A program made the position numbers and the translations under genes. 33,755 bases of DNA from Pelargonium cotyledonis (Eukaryota; Streptophyta; Magnoliopsida; Geraniales; Geraniaceae): assembly GCA_036897625.1 (NCBI GenBank), contig JAYMTA010000239.1:1-33755 (forward strand). The letters run 5' to 3'. The notes below the pieces were generated by a model. That model saw only the letters and a list, made by a program, of their open reading frames with translations. It was not told the DNA's origin and made no database searches. Below are positions 11,601-22,500 of the stretch, one piece after another. Numbering within the stretch: position 1 is the first letter of the stretch; each line of letters opens with the position of its first letter.

Positions 11601-12279
11601 ATCATTTTTATCCGTTTTGCAGAGAGCCATGGAACTCTATACGAAGCAGCGCCTAGAGTCAAAAGGCACGACAGTTAGCGGGAAGCTACTTGATGTCATC
11701 ACCTCAACCAATCTAGAGAAAGAGGATGGTCAAATCCCAAACCACAAGGAGGGAAAAACAGACGAGCAAGTGTTGACTTCCAACGAGGAAATGACGGATG
11801 CATTGGTTTCAACTTCTGATCAACCAAATTCAGAAGCTGTGCTGGGTCCAACGGAAGCTGTTAAGGAGGAACCGGAGGAGCTAGTTATAATTTCTGATCT
11901 GGAGGTGCAGGAGCACATTTTGGACCCTTCTCCAGTGAAGTTGGAAGCACAAACTGATGCCGAGAACAACGAGAACCCAGAGGAGGAGCCAATACCTATA
12001 TCCAATTTTGAGAAAAAAGATGAGATCACCTCTGAGTTAGCAAACTCAGATGCTGCTGCTGACAAGGATTGCTTCTCAGCTCCAAATAGTGATTCCGTTA
12101 CCAACGGAGCTAAGACCAACGGCGATCCTTCAGAGGAAAGTCCAATGAGCGTAGGTGATGGTATGACTGATTCCTTTTGTTATTCAGATGGTTCCTCCAA
12201 GGCTTTGAAGCCTGAGTCAAATGAGTCAGAGTCGGTTGTTTTAAGTCGGATACATCATTCTCCTGAAAGTACACATTGA
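5643..12279 (+). CDS. HIZ2: HIZ2-like (ZC3H13-type) RD/RE-rich protein, putative m6A writer partner
   Basis: Five coding exons: 5643-6123, 8290-9241, 9538-10918, 11017-11100 and 11623-12279, joining in frame to 1184 residues. The N-terminus is Ser/Arg/Lys/Asp-rich (MPRSSRHKSSKHSSRD). Residues about 278-393 are an almost pure RD/RE/RN repeat. The middle is Pro/Gly/Met-rich (about 640-800). The conserved part is about 880-985, with PSYNDVAQLSRAYLSKLDIS, then LKISLALQNPPLFPNTKDLV and RAMELYTKQR. The tail is acidic and Ser-rich. Family knowledge: Arabidopsis HIZ2 (At5g53440, as I recall) interacts with HAKAI in the nuclear m6A methyltransferase complex and is compared with animal ZC3H13/Flacc. 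No C3H zinc finger is visible. Function is inferred from similarity and synteny, since RD repeats alone would not identify it. Confidence 0.8.
6124..8289 (+). other. First intron of the HIZ2-like gene (2.2 kb)
   Basis: Donor CTG|GTAAGG at 6124 and acceptor TTTGCAG ending at 8289. The join gives a codon GAA and keeps the downstream frame. A second, stronger-looking donor CCT|GTAAGT at 6186 would shift the frame and stop soon after. The intron holds a Stowaway-like MITE (6884-7131) and otherwise AT-rich sequence with no coding signal. Confidence 0.75.
6884..7131. mobile_element. Stowaway-like (Tc1/mariner) MITE
   Basis: The left end CTCCATCCCAAAATGAGTG is matched by an inverted right end reading GGACACTCATTTTGGGATCA followed by TTTCTCCC. 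The termini match the common plant Stowaway consensus CTCCCTCCGTCCCAAAAT. The length of about 250 bases and AT-rich centre fit. A TA target duplication is not clearly preserved. Confidence 0.8.
8640..8985 (+). repeat. RD/RE codon repeat in the HIZ2-like coding sequence
   Basis: About 115 codons alternate CGN/AGA with GAN, encoding RD, RE and RN dipeptides with mixed synonymous codons (CGT, CGC, CGA, CGG, AGA all used). The codon mixing means the repeat is maintained at protein level and is not a recent DNA slippage product. Confidence 0.9.
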
Positions 12280-12367
12280 GACAATTTTCATTATCTTTAA
12301 ATTCCTTTCTCATTCAGTTATTTTAGCATTTCCTGTGTTTCTGTTTTTTCATCATTCTCAGCAATGA

Positions 12368-12373
12368 AATAAA
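12368..12373 (+). terminator. Possible poly(A) signal of the HIZ2-like gene
   Basis: AATAAA occurs 89 bases after the stop codon in a T-rich 3' region. Plant signals are loose, so this is a likely rather than proven site. Confidence 0.5.
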
Positions 12374-13235
12374 AGCTAATTCACCTTTTGCCCTTCAGAG
12401 ATGAGTTCTCGGAAATGATTTGCCCTAATGTGCTCCATGTTTGGTAAGAGCTTTATGCTATGCTTTCAGATTTTATGATATGATGCACAATAAAACCTAC
12501 AATAAGATTGATATATAGAAACTTGAGATCAAAAAGTAGTTTCACATGCTCTGATGTTGTGTTTTGGTGTATTTGAAATGGGAATAAAAACAATTTTGAG
12601 GTAGGTGATTCTTGTGTGAAGAAAATGATAAGTGAAGTTTTTTTGTTAGAAAAAGTTTTTTTTTTTTTTTTTTTTCTCTTATTTTGGATGGAGCCCAATT
12701 TAAGTTTTGTTCTAATTTGGTTCTCTAACATGTTATTTTGTTTCAAATTAGTTTGATAATGATGCTCTCAAATTAGGTTGACACCATAATATATATATAC
12801 GAACACACACAATTTAGAAATGTTTGGTTGAGGCGATGACCACATGACGCTTGTGTCAGATAAATTTACAAATGAAACTATGTACACTCGGCGACCATGT
12901 CCATTGATCACATGGTCGCCATGTCCTCTATAAATTGACACGTCAGCCTAATGTGGCACTGAGATTCGGAATGGACCAGTTAGAAATAAAACAGCACAGT
13001 TTTCAACCAAAACTGAAACTACATGGATAGTTTAGAAACCAAATTAAATACCAATCTGTAACAAAATAGGTAGTTGAGGAGCTAAAATGAAACATCATTT
13101 TCTTTTGTCAATAATTTTGGGGCAATCCTGATGAAACAAAATGTGTTAGCTTTGATTAAAAAATGATCAAAATGTATCAACAAATTTACAATGCTGGAAG
13201 TGAAGTAACAACCTGCCAAACCTACTAGCTTTCTT
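12374..13235. other. Convergent intergenic region between the HIZ2-like and ATX genes
   Basis: No gene is supported. It contains a long T run (about 12658-12675), a fold-back element (12688-13090) and AT-rich 3' UTR-like sequence. Confidence 0.6.
12688..13090. mobile_element. Fold-back MITE-like element
   Basis: The left part (TTGGTTCTCTAACATGTTAT then TTTGTTTCAAATTAG) resembles the reverse complement of the right part (CTCCTCAACTACCTATTTTG then TTACAGATTGG). The inner part repeats CATGGTCGCC and GGCGACCATG around 12890-12925. Such long, imperfect, palindromic non-coding elements with the inner phrase 'GTGGCACTGAGATTC' are widespread in plant genomes. No coding capacity is seen; the superfamily is unassigned. 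Confidence 0.55.
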
Positions 13236-13241
13236 TTTATT
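13236..13241 (-). terminator. Possible poly(A) signal of the ATX gene
   Basis: TTTATT on the plus strand (AATAAA on the minus strand) lies 163 bases beyond the stop codon of the ATX gene. Confidence 0.4.
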
Positions 13242-13403
13242 ATTAAGCTTAAAAGTTTTGTCAAAAGAAGAAAAAACAAAGAACAAAGAAAACAGATACA
13301 CTTTTACCAAAAATTACAGATTCAGTGTAGGAACTGTGAGAGATTGGTTAGTACTCTTTGCAGAGATAAACAAATGGTTGAGAGACTGAGCAGAAAAGCT
13401 GTT

Positions 13404-16400
13404 CTAGTTCATGAACTTCCGGCAGTTCGGAGCTTTACACATGCAAGGCACTTTGAATTCGTCGGGTTCATCAGGATCGAACAAGTAATCGTATCTGAAA
13501 AATTGTTAAAAACATCGCGTCAAGGATCAATAAAATATTAAAATGGTAACAAGACAGCGAAAGACTGATAGGAAAGTAGACTAAGTTAGCTCGTCTCCGG
13601 CGGTGACGTTAGTCTTGGCAATAAGTACGATTCTGCTTTGTTCATCACCTACACTCATAATCCTCGCGTAGCAATTCGGCATACACTGAAATAAAACAAA
13701 ATTATAAACAGTCGAGTAAGTAGAGATCGTCGATGAAGATCAAGATACTAAAGAAAACTAAGTATCAGTTAACTAATATAAAATTCATCTTCTCCGCCAT
13801 CTCATCTCTGATGGCAGTCATGCCCGGAGAAGGGAGAGGAGAGATAACTGAAGATGGGATATCGCCCCAACTCAAAACTAGGTAGTTTGGGAGCAAAATT
13901 TACTAATAAGCCTCACATGGCAATTAGACATACACCTAGTCAAAAGATTTATAGACAGTTGAGTCAGATTGTAGAATGTCAAATACCATGAAAATCCATC
14001 TCCCTTCTCTCCTCTCCCTTTTCCGGCACCAGCAGTGGCCTGGGTTGTTGCTCAGGCAAGGAGAGAGAGAGAAGGTAAGGTGAGTTTATAGGGTGTTTTG
14101 GCCCCCAACCTTGGGTGAAATACACAATACACTAATACTCATTTTCGCCCCAACAGCGTGGTGGGCGACTGCCAAATGCTAACCAATCATGGGTTTCCTC
14201 GTATTGTTATTGTGAAAAGAAGCAATCCATCAATACTAGAATGCGTAGATTGGAAGGAGGAAAGATGGGCATAACACTGAAGAAGTGACATACCGAATGG
14301 TTAATTAGGCGTGCTATGTTTCCTTTGTCGGTGGCATCCACCACGACTTCTTCACTTATCTTGAACAGCTGCAAACCAAAAAATGCCAACACAACTGTTG
14401 AGAACGAGAACAAACAAAACAATATTGAAATGTATTTGCGCTAAATAGAGGAGTCTCTGGAAAAGAAAAGAGAGATGGATTATTATCATTTCAAACACCG
14501 AAGGTTTGTCTCACCAAAATGAAAACAAACCTAAACTTTGTTAAGCGCACTTATATGAACAGGGAAAAGAAATATACGAAAAGAAAAAAATCAAGAAATT
14601 ATCTCACATAACAGTCTTTGCCTTCTAATCGGTAGCGAGCCTCTCTCAGATCCGCAATACTACCTCTAACCTGTTCACCACGATATTCAAGAACCTGAAG
14701 ACAGAAGAAAACGATGAGAAGATGAGAGCAAGAGAGACTCCACTAGTCCACTTCTTGACATACACCAATGATCCCCCAGGCACCCAAAAGTCGACCCACA
14801 TTATTGCAGTTTGGGTCTCACAAAATAGAGCAAGTCAGTTTTCAGGTTAGGCAACCTGTACATTTTCTACTGAAAACTCGAAAAACGTACTCCTAATCTG
14901 AAACCCAATTGGCAACTCTACCCAAACCATGATCCGCATTTTGCGAATCCAGGCTTCAGGTTGGATCGGATCGGGCAAACTCGCACCTCTTGCAGGTCAG
15001 GTTCGAGTTAGCCCTTTTCAACTACAAATATACAAAATAATTTCCATAGTAGCTAATAGTTTTGACTTATAGCTTACGCACCATTTCTCCTTCCTGAATA
15101 TTCCTACGAGCGAAGAGCCCCCACCCGTGTATCCCAGATCTACCAAAGCAAACTCGATCGTGTTCTGTTCTCTGAAGTTGTATATAAGAAGACAGTAGTC
15201 AGAAACTTAATCTATACATAGGACAATCGATTTCTGCAAAGAAGGATAAATATTTGCCTGTAAATGATAAAGCCGCTCTCTGAAAGACGAAAAAGTTTTA
15301 GGCTCCTCCACTACCTGTCAATTCCGAGAAAAGAAAAATTGAAATGAAAAGAATGCCGCCTCTAGATTATTCTTTTGGTTCTTATATGAAACAAACAAAA
15401 TTTACCCGGAACATGTTCAAACTTCTTATTTCACTTAATGGATGCCAGCGAGGTCCCATCACATGGTGGGAAACTGCTTCTTCTTCTATTCTCTACAATT
15501 GGGAAAAAAATAGTGAGGAAACAATGAATTATATATATATTTTGCACATGTTACACATAACTACATTTCTAATTAGTTGCACTGTAACCTACCTTTTTGT
15601 TATTCTCTGGTCTTTTATATACGCGACACCTTGCAGCAGAGAATGGATCTGACTCGTTAACTTCAACAGTAGAAACCTCTTCAAACTTTTTCCTAGTGGA
15701 TGAAATTAGTCTTGAGCCGGATTTTTTCTTATTCTGAAGAAGGCTTTTGGCTGAGAAAACCCCTAAAGGACTTTGTATAACTAACACATTATCCGGATTT
15801 GGAGCCCTGGATTTAAAAAAAGAACCGTACAGACAAAATTAGAATACCAAAACTGAAGAAGCACTAGTGTTCATGAATGCGCACAATAGATGGTGAAAAC
15901 GGTGAAGTAAGAGCAAAAAATAAACTGAATGAAGATGCGTACCTATGATAAGCACAATACGACACCATTTTTGTGATCTGCCTACCCTTTTGCTCCAAGC
16001 AATGCAACTGCAATTTTAATAACAATAATATTTTAATTTTATACAGCATGTTGCCAAAAAAAAAAAAAATGGGGAATGATTGAGTATCACGGAACAAAAA
16101 CAAAAGATGATATGATGGCTTGAACAGAATAAGATGAAACTAATAAGTTTGTATGCATGGTTGATGGAAAGGTTTTCAGAATAAAGCATTTGCCAAGAAT
16201 GCTTCCACTATACACAACGTTCTCACCCATGAAAACCAGACAGTTCTAGAAGGCTGTAAATAAGTGAGGGTTGTGTTGTTGAATCCGTGCAAAAGATGTA
16301 CATTAACGACCAATATGTTAGTTACCTCCATCCGATATCCTGCCCTAGATGCACACATTGCATGGTAATACGTAGAACACTTGCTGCATTGCGTGCAAGA

Positions 16401-19400
16401 ACCATGAATTTGCTTACAAATAACACAAATCTGCAGTTCACGAAAACATGGCACCATTTAGATTAAAACAGTACTTATGATACTTCAAACGACATACTAA
16501 AATGAGACTGCTAGACCTATGATTGAAGACATTGTGCGCATTCTGCATTATTTCACATAAACAACTAAACAAGGTTCTATAGAATACAGAACACAATGAG
16601 GCTCTCCAAATAAAGTCAAACAAACGAAAAAAAAAATCCATGACAAAACAAAGATATTCTACCTTCACAAAAGCATTTGATGGAATACTTAAGATCCCAA
16701 TAGCGGGCTCCATCTTTTCATCACTTGCAAATGCAACTTCAGGTTGAAACCAGGCACATGTAACGTGAACCCACAATGTCTCAACATCAGTTGGCTTTAG
16801 AGCACCCCCTAGATGACAACAAAACAAAATCCATCAAGATCAGGTCGGGACAGACAAACCATATAGAGTAGCAAACTGAAAATGAATTCTCAATATGCTT
16901 CATGTATGCAACTAAATTCCCATATGAAGTCACAAAGTTGAATAGCGAAGGCATAAGAACTGGAGGATCATTTACATGACATGAGGAGAGGGTAGGCATT
17001 TTGGAAAACAGAGACTGTCTATTGTAATATCTGGCAAATGGGCCAAAGGGCTGGACTCAGGCCATAAACGCAAGTATGCTTACTGAGTGATTTTTTGTTG
17101 GCCAGGCCCCGGTACTATCGTGCCACGGGACAGAATAGGGCAAAGCCTGATTGGGTTCAAGCCTAAACAGCCCAAGCATGGTATTATCGGACGAGATCAG
17201 TTATGGCCCACGGGCCCATTTGCAAAATCTACTAAAGTGAAGGACTCGAGTTATAACCCTAATTTCAACAACATCTACAAAGCATACCTTTAACAGGACA
17301 AAGACAACACTCCCTCTTGACATCAGGTGTCTCACACACTTTGCAAACCCATGAAGTGAAATCTTTAACGTTTCTTGCCCCATAGCATTCTTGATGAACA
17401 GCTATCTGACATCTGAAAGAATTAATAATATTTTTCATTAAGAGTTGTATTGTGAATTGAAATTTACTATTCAGTGAAAAAAGAGGGGCTCCTAATAAAA
17501 CCTGTTGCAAATAATAATTTTATTATAGTCCCAATCTTCAACCCATCTACATACAGCACATCGTTCTGTCGTCCATTTGGCATAAACTGGTTCATATCTC
17601 TCTGTTGTGGAAACAACAAAGAATGGTCATTATTCACACAAGCAAAACTAGTCCAATAAAGTAAAACAAAACATATTGTTAAGTTTTAATGATATACACT
17701 AAAAGTCAAACCTACCTTGCAAGAAAGCGAGCAATTTATGCTTTCGTTCTTTTATAGAAGGCCGTTTAGGAGGCTTAACAGAAACAAGAGTATTGGCATG
17801 AAACTCTGCTAGCTGCAGCATCTGCAACATCAAAACGGCATTGTATTAAGTAAATCTACTTCACAAGAGGTTTTACAGATACAAGCATAACCACTCGGTT
17901 AGTTTTCCACTTTAGCATCGTGATAAAAAAAACAAAGCTGAGCTAGCAAACGTGGGACATCACTGATCTGGCCTGACAATACCAGGCCCTGGGCCGCAAA
18001 AGTGGCCCAACAAACATGCGGGTGTTTTGGCCTGGCCCATTTAGGCTCCATCCCGCAGTCTATACTTGCACAATGAGCCGCGGCCCAATTATACAGGGTC
18101 TGACTGACAAAAAGCGGCCCGATAAGCATACTTGCGTTTTTAAACCCGACCCATAGGCCCATTTGCCAGCTCTAGCTGTATTTATCAGCTCATATTTAAG
18201 CAGAAATTCCAATGGAAAAATTCCATCATGAAACTTGGCAAAACTATACTAGAAGTTCGGTGATATAACTCCCATAATCAAAGTTGAACTTTGGTACTAG
18301 CAACTTCTAACATCAATGTAATGATATCTGGATTAATCATGAAAGCACGTCACAATTTAGTGTCTAAGTACCAATATCTATTGTAGCTGACCAGTAATAC
18401 AGCTGTGAAAATGGTTTTGAATATATCAAGATGCAATGACCAATTAATTGCTCCATCGTATGAAGCATACAGGTATCATCAACACTTGACAAGTAGAACA
18501 CTCAAAAACATATAAGAAAACCATGCATGCATATTACCATGAATAGGCAATATGCAAAACAGAGATATATTAATAACAAGAGAAAGAAGAGGAAAAACCG
18601 AGCACAAACCCATTCTTCAAGAGGTAACATGGTATCTTTCACTCTGATACTAGCCCTCCAATTTCTTGATTTGGAACCAGTATGCCGTTCCCAATCACTG
18701 AGCGCCTTCTTCTGTGTCCCACAGGACCCACATTTGCATACAACTCTAAAGAAGGAAAGGAAAAACAAAGAAACTCGTAAATATTGTTCCTAGATAGCAA
18801 AAAACAAATAATTTAAACTAATTTTCATAAGTGATTTGGACGTACAAGTGAAGGCTAGGAAAATATGTGCCTTCAACGCCTGAACAGATAACCGTAACCT
18901 TGTTAGGAAGCACCAACTGGCTACTGTTTTTGCCCCATCTGTAATTAAGTATAATTATTAGATATACATAGAAGAAGAAAAAATACTACAAAAGCAAAAG
19001 GCCATGTAAGAAATAATGGAGCATAAAATGATAAATACGTTAACAGCGGAGAAAACATTTTACAATATCCACAAAGACAAAAAGACTTACTTGACTTTTG
19101 GCTGGGCTTTTTCCGAATCTGATAAATCAAAATTAAACTTTGCTTTGCAAGAAGGGCAGTAATAATCAGTCCCTCCTAGATCCTTAAAAGTACAAATAAA
19201 TTAATTAAGGATGAGAAATTTCAATGCACGGTACTATATGCAGATTTATCAGAACATTAAGACGGAAAATAAATTTGATAATCAGACCTTAAAATGATTG
19301 CTGGAAATCTTGTCACACTCTGCATGAACCCAAACTTTACACCCATCACAGCGCACCCAACTTCCGCTATCTGAGTGATTCCATACCTTCTTGCATATTC

Positions 19401-22005
19401 CACAATAATGTTTCAATTTTGTTAACTGCAACCGGTATACATGTAATTATGAAACACACGACATTCGGGCCCCTAAGACTACAAAAATTATATGTCCAAC
19501 ATAAAAGAAATTGCAAAGAGAAGTTAAGGCAAGTGATACACACCCTAGCACATGTTTTACAAAGAAACTGGTCTCCGGGAGTTGAAGCCTTTTTTTTTTT
19601 TGTCATTTTCAGAGGAAGGCTAGATCCACAACCTTCACAAGTTGATGTGCCTTTCATCTTCCAGTAAAGACCCTACAAATATAAACTTCACTCCATGAAG
19701 TCTAAAGATTGAATTAACAAATTCCACGCATAATGTCAAATTCATTGCTGAGAGAACTGAAGATTGGAGGTAAGATGGACATTTATATTCCTTTTTGGAT
19801 TAAAAAAGAAAATTGACAGACTAAAATGAGAAACTGTATTTGTTTCAGTTAATCAAAGTTTTTTTATCACACCCCAAATTATGAAATTTCAATGATCTGA
19901 TGTTTTGGTCTCTTTCTGCTTCTACAATCTCATCTCAACAAAAATAAAACAATACTTTCTTAATCAACACCTCAGTGATCTTTGTTTGTCCCAAAATAAG
20001 TGTCCACTTTACTTTTTGGTTAGTTAGTTAATCAAGGTCCTAGTACTTCAAATGTAGAAAGTAGAACAAGGTCCTTCGGCCTTGTTTGGTAACACTTCTC
20101 AAAAGTATTAGTAACTTACACATCAAATAGAATGGTGCCACATAAGCAAATGTTGGGTAAAACAAGCAAGTTTATTGTTTGTTTTTAGTTTGCTTTTGAG
20201 TGACTTTTGTAATGACGAGGAAACTTACAAAAAAGTAAGAATTTCTTACTTCTTTAGACCCTAAAAGGTGAAGTAGAGAGAGAATATATTCTCTTTTCAA
20301 ATTTACCCCCACTTCATCAGATAAATGTAGATGAATATATTTTTGCATGCATGTCTTTTTTAGTCAATTCATCATGCAATAACTGTTTGTTGTTTGTTTT
20401 TGCTTTTTGACACAAGCACTTTTAAAATTTTAATTACTTCTACATACTTAAGTTAGCAAGCATATATTTCTTCTAAACTTCAGGCTTTTGAGTAGTGTTA
20501 CCAAACAACAATGAAGTTACGCAAAACTAAAGAGAGACAATAAAAGAACACTGTACAACAACTTGCCTGGTATGAAGAGTAGCAATCCAGATCCTGACTT
20601 GAACCAGTAGCCTCTTGAACTCCACGGAGAATAGATCCATGGTAAGTTGAATTCCCCGCTGCCATGTTTATATCCTCTATCAACTTTTCTGTAAATCCAT
20701 TTTCTGCCAAAAATGCTTCCTCCATTGCCATTTGAAAACCACTGGGAGTGCATTCATTCAATTCTGGCTGTTCCTGGAATCTAAAGAAAATAAAAACTAT
20801 CAAGCAAAAATGTATCTCTAGGTGATCGTTAAAACCCACAATTGAAACCTAGCCATCAACAGAGTACCTTTCTACATTGTCCATAAATGGAAAAATCATC
20901 CCCTGTTTTATCCATGCATAATCCTGCTCACAATCATTCGAAGTAAGAGATTAATTTACCAGTGCACAAAACAGAAAATCAGCACAAGCAACAAGTGTTA
21001 TTTAAAAAAGTGACTCGTAAGCCATACCCTTTGATTTTCATTCCCCGAGTGCCCAAAAAACATCACACAGGCAGCCTCAGCTACGCAAGCTCTCAAAACC
21101 AGTTCAGGTGCTTGCGACATTGGATCAATTACAATTGCTGGCCAAAAAGGCTCCTTTTTCCCCGATTTTGCCCACACTATATCCCCGGAATAGAAATCCT
21201 CCGGCCCATATAACCCATCTCGTCTCTTACCATTGTCCTTCGAAGACAGGTGCAAACCAGTTACATCAACCGGTTCCTCAATCTCCACACCCTTCACGTC
21301 TTCAACGAATTGCTCGTGCAGAGACGTGAGTGAGCTCCGGGAACTAGCATTAGCATACTTCCTCGCATTAAAACTCTTAAATCCCAAGTACCCTCTATCA
21401 CCTAGCTCATCCTCCTCACACAATGCCAAGTACTTACCATACTTGAAACCAGATTTCTCATTATTCTTCATACTTTTCACAATCTGATTACACGTTTTTG
21501 GTGCCCTAAAACTAAATTTCTCTTTTTTACATTCCATTTCTTCATCCATATAGCTACTAGTCTTGCTCTCTTTCTTCCAATTATCAATGACCGAATCATT
21601 GAAACGAGAAGGAAGTACCTGAACTCTCCCTCGGGACGTCCTCACCAAGGGCGGCCTCGCCCCCTCTGCCACCGCTGGAGGACTATTCCTCCCCGGAGCT
21701 GAATCCAAGCGCCTGGAATTCGACTCCACCTCGCCGGGAGAGGTGGAGACCTCCGTGCACCATGACGCAGCAAAACACCCCTTTTCGGGCCCTCCAAGTA
21801 TACCGTTGAAGCTCACCGGAATTATCCCGGCGGCGACTTCGCCGAGCAGATTCAGAGGATAATACCCATTCATCTTCTGCTTCTTCTTCCTCTTACTCCT
21901 CCTCGCAGCCGCCGAGTTGTTGTCCTCCTCCTCCGTAGCCGACCCGCCGAGCCTGCACCGTTTCAGGCTCGGCATTTGCGATTTCAAGTTGCGCTTGATT
22001 ATCAT
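13404..22005 (-). CDS. ATX5: Histone H3-K4 methyltransferase, ATX4/ATX5 type
   Basis: 22 exons: 22005-21028, 20923-20868, 20780-20567, 19672-19544, 19425-19288, 19182-19091, 18938-18846, 18745-18610, 17821-17716, 17601-17502, 17412-17288, 16808-16663, 16430-16326, 16007-15943, 15806-15593, 15492-15406, 15314-15258, 15171-15082, 14694-14608, 14368-14294, 13685-13585, 13494-13404. They encode 1094 residues; ATX4/5 are about 1030-1040. The start [17 protein letters not shown] is the family N-terminus. Domains: PWWP (about 270-375, [10 protein letters not shown]), Cys-rich PHD1 (428-520), PHD2 (661-711, [19 protein letters not shown]), extended PHD (716-830, [15 protein letters not shown]), SET (953-1070: [40 protein letters not shown]), post-[11 protein letters not shown]. 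No FYRN/FYRC, as in the ATX3/4/5 group. It should write H3K4 methylation in chromatin. ATX5 versus ATX4 cannot be decided; synteny favours ATX5. The last intron donor is abnormal (see findings). Confidence 0.93.
13686..14293 (-). other. ATX intron with a 200-bp inverted repeat
   Basis: The intron splits the SET motif NHS|CMPNC. GCCCGGAGAAGGGAGAGGAG (about 13824-13843) has an inverted partner CTCCTCTCCCTTTTCCGGCA (about 14010-14029), each arm extending to CCATCTC/GATGG-like flanks, giving a stem of about 45 bases around a loop of about 150. It could be a MITE remnant. Nothing coding is seen. Confidence 0.5.
14940..15030. repeat. Fragment resembling hAT-like repeat interior
   Basis: GGTTGGATCGGATCGGGCAA followed by GGTCAGGTTCGAG inside the ATX intron 14695-15081 resembles the GGGTCGGGTTCGGG-type interior of plant hAT-like MITEs. 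No ends were identified, so this is only a probable remnant. Confidence 0.3.
17031..17232. mobile_element. hAT-like non-autonomous element in an ATX intron
   Basis: The left end ATCTGGCAAATGGGCC and the inverted right end GGGCCCATTTGCAAAAT are matching termini of a class with ends like TAGAGCTGGCAAATGGG, known from hAT-type MITEs in many plants. The interior is GC-richer than the host intron. The flanks CTATTGTA and CTACTAAA might be a worn 8-bp target duplication (5 of 8 bases match). Confidence 0.6.
17936..18176. mobile_element. Second hAT-like non-autonomous element, opposite orientation to the first
   Basis: The right end is CCCATTTGCCAGCTCTAGCT and the left end resembles its reverse complement (AAGCTGAGCTAGCAAACGTG). 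It shares the internal word AAGCATACTTGCG with the element at 17031-17232 but in inverted orientation. It lies in the ATX intron 17822-18609, the rest of which is featureless AT-rich sequence. Confidence 0.6.
19673..20566 (-). other. Large ATX intron (GC-AG) with a Stowaway end and a MITE
   Basis: Its donor on the minus strand is CAG|GCAAGT. It contains a solo Stowaway-like terminus GTCCCAAAATAAGTGTCCAC near 19989-20008 without a visible partner, then a complete TIR element at 20082-20508. No coding sequence is seen. Confidence 0.65.
20082..20508. mobile_element. MITE with near-perfect terminal inverted repeats
   Basis: The left end TTGTTTGGTAACACTTCTCA (then AAAG) and the reverse complement of the right end TTGTTTGGTAACACTACTCA (then AAAG) differ at one position in 24. 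The element is about 427 bases, AT-rich and non-coding. I see no convincing target site duplication, so the superfamily (hAT-like or PIF-like) is open. The well-kept ends suggest a fairly recent insertion. Confidence 0.75.
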
Positions 22006-22071
22006 TATTTTTTTTTTCAAAAATCAAACAACCTACAACTTGAAAATACAAAATTTACACAAAACCCACTC

Positions 22072-22110
22072 CTAATTTCGCATCAAACCCCGAATTCTGC
22101 AACTTCCCAT
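22072..22110 (-). promoter_or_regulatory. Short uORF in the ATX leader
   Basis: On the minus strand an ATG at 22110 opens a 12-residue frame, MGSCRIRGLMRN, ending in TAG at 22072, 66 bases before the main start. If transcribed as leader it could modulate translation. Confidence 0.4.
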
Positions 22111-22119
22111 AAACCCTAA
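22111..22119 (-). promoter_or_regulatory. Telo-box in the ATX leader or promoter
   Basis: AAACCCTAA on the plus strand (TTAGGGTTT in the sense of the gene) lies about 106 bases upstream of the ATX start codon, matching the telo-boxes found in front of the HIZ2-like gene. Confidence 0.55.
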
Positions 22120-22457
22120 TCCCCAAAAAACTGCAATTCCCGCCGATTACTCTTCGCCTTTGACGGAGTCGCAGAGATTCGAAACCCAAAAACGATTCAA
22201 ACCCAGAGAGAGAAACAGAGAGGGCTGCGAGAAATCGATCGAAAGGAATCGAATTTACAGAGCTCAGAATCGAAACAGAGATCTGTTTCGTGTTCGCTCA
22301 AGCTCGCTCTCTTTGCTCTCACTGTGATTCAGAGTATCTATAATTATACTAAATATCGATACAAAATAGATACAATCTCTCTTCGATTCTCAACTGTAAG
22401 CTCTGACTCAACCGTTCAGAGAATTTTTTATGGCGAAAAAAGAAAAATTTCAGAACT

Positions 22458-22500
22458 TGAGAGAGAGAGAGAGAGGAGAGAGAAAGTGAAAGAGAAGAGA
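22458..22500. repeat. GA-rich microsatellite in the ATX promoter
   Basis: A run of GAGAGAGA with few interruptions lies about 450 bases upstream of the ATX start codon. GA repeats are known binding sites of plant BPC/GAGA-binding proteins; use here is inference. Confidence 0.6.

Noticed and set aside
17502-17601. An apparent one-base deletion in the ATX PHD2 exon
   Set aside because: It arose when I counted a short A/T run near 17511-17525. The frames of the flanking exons and the opposite-strand reading both require 100 bases here, giving the normal [11 protein letters not shown], so I treat it as a counting slip.
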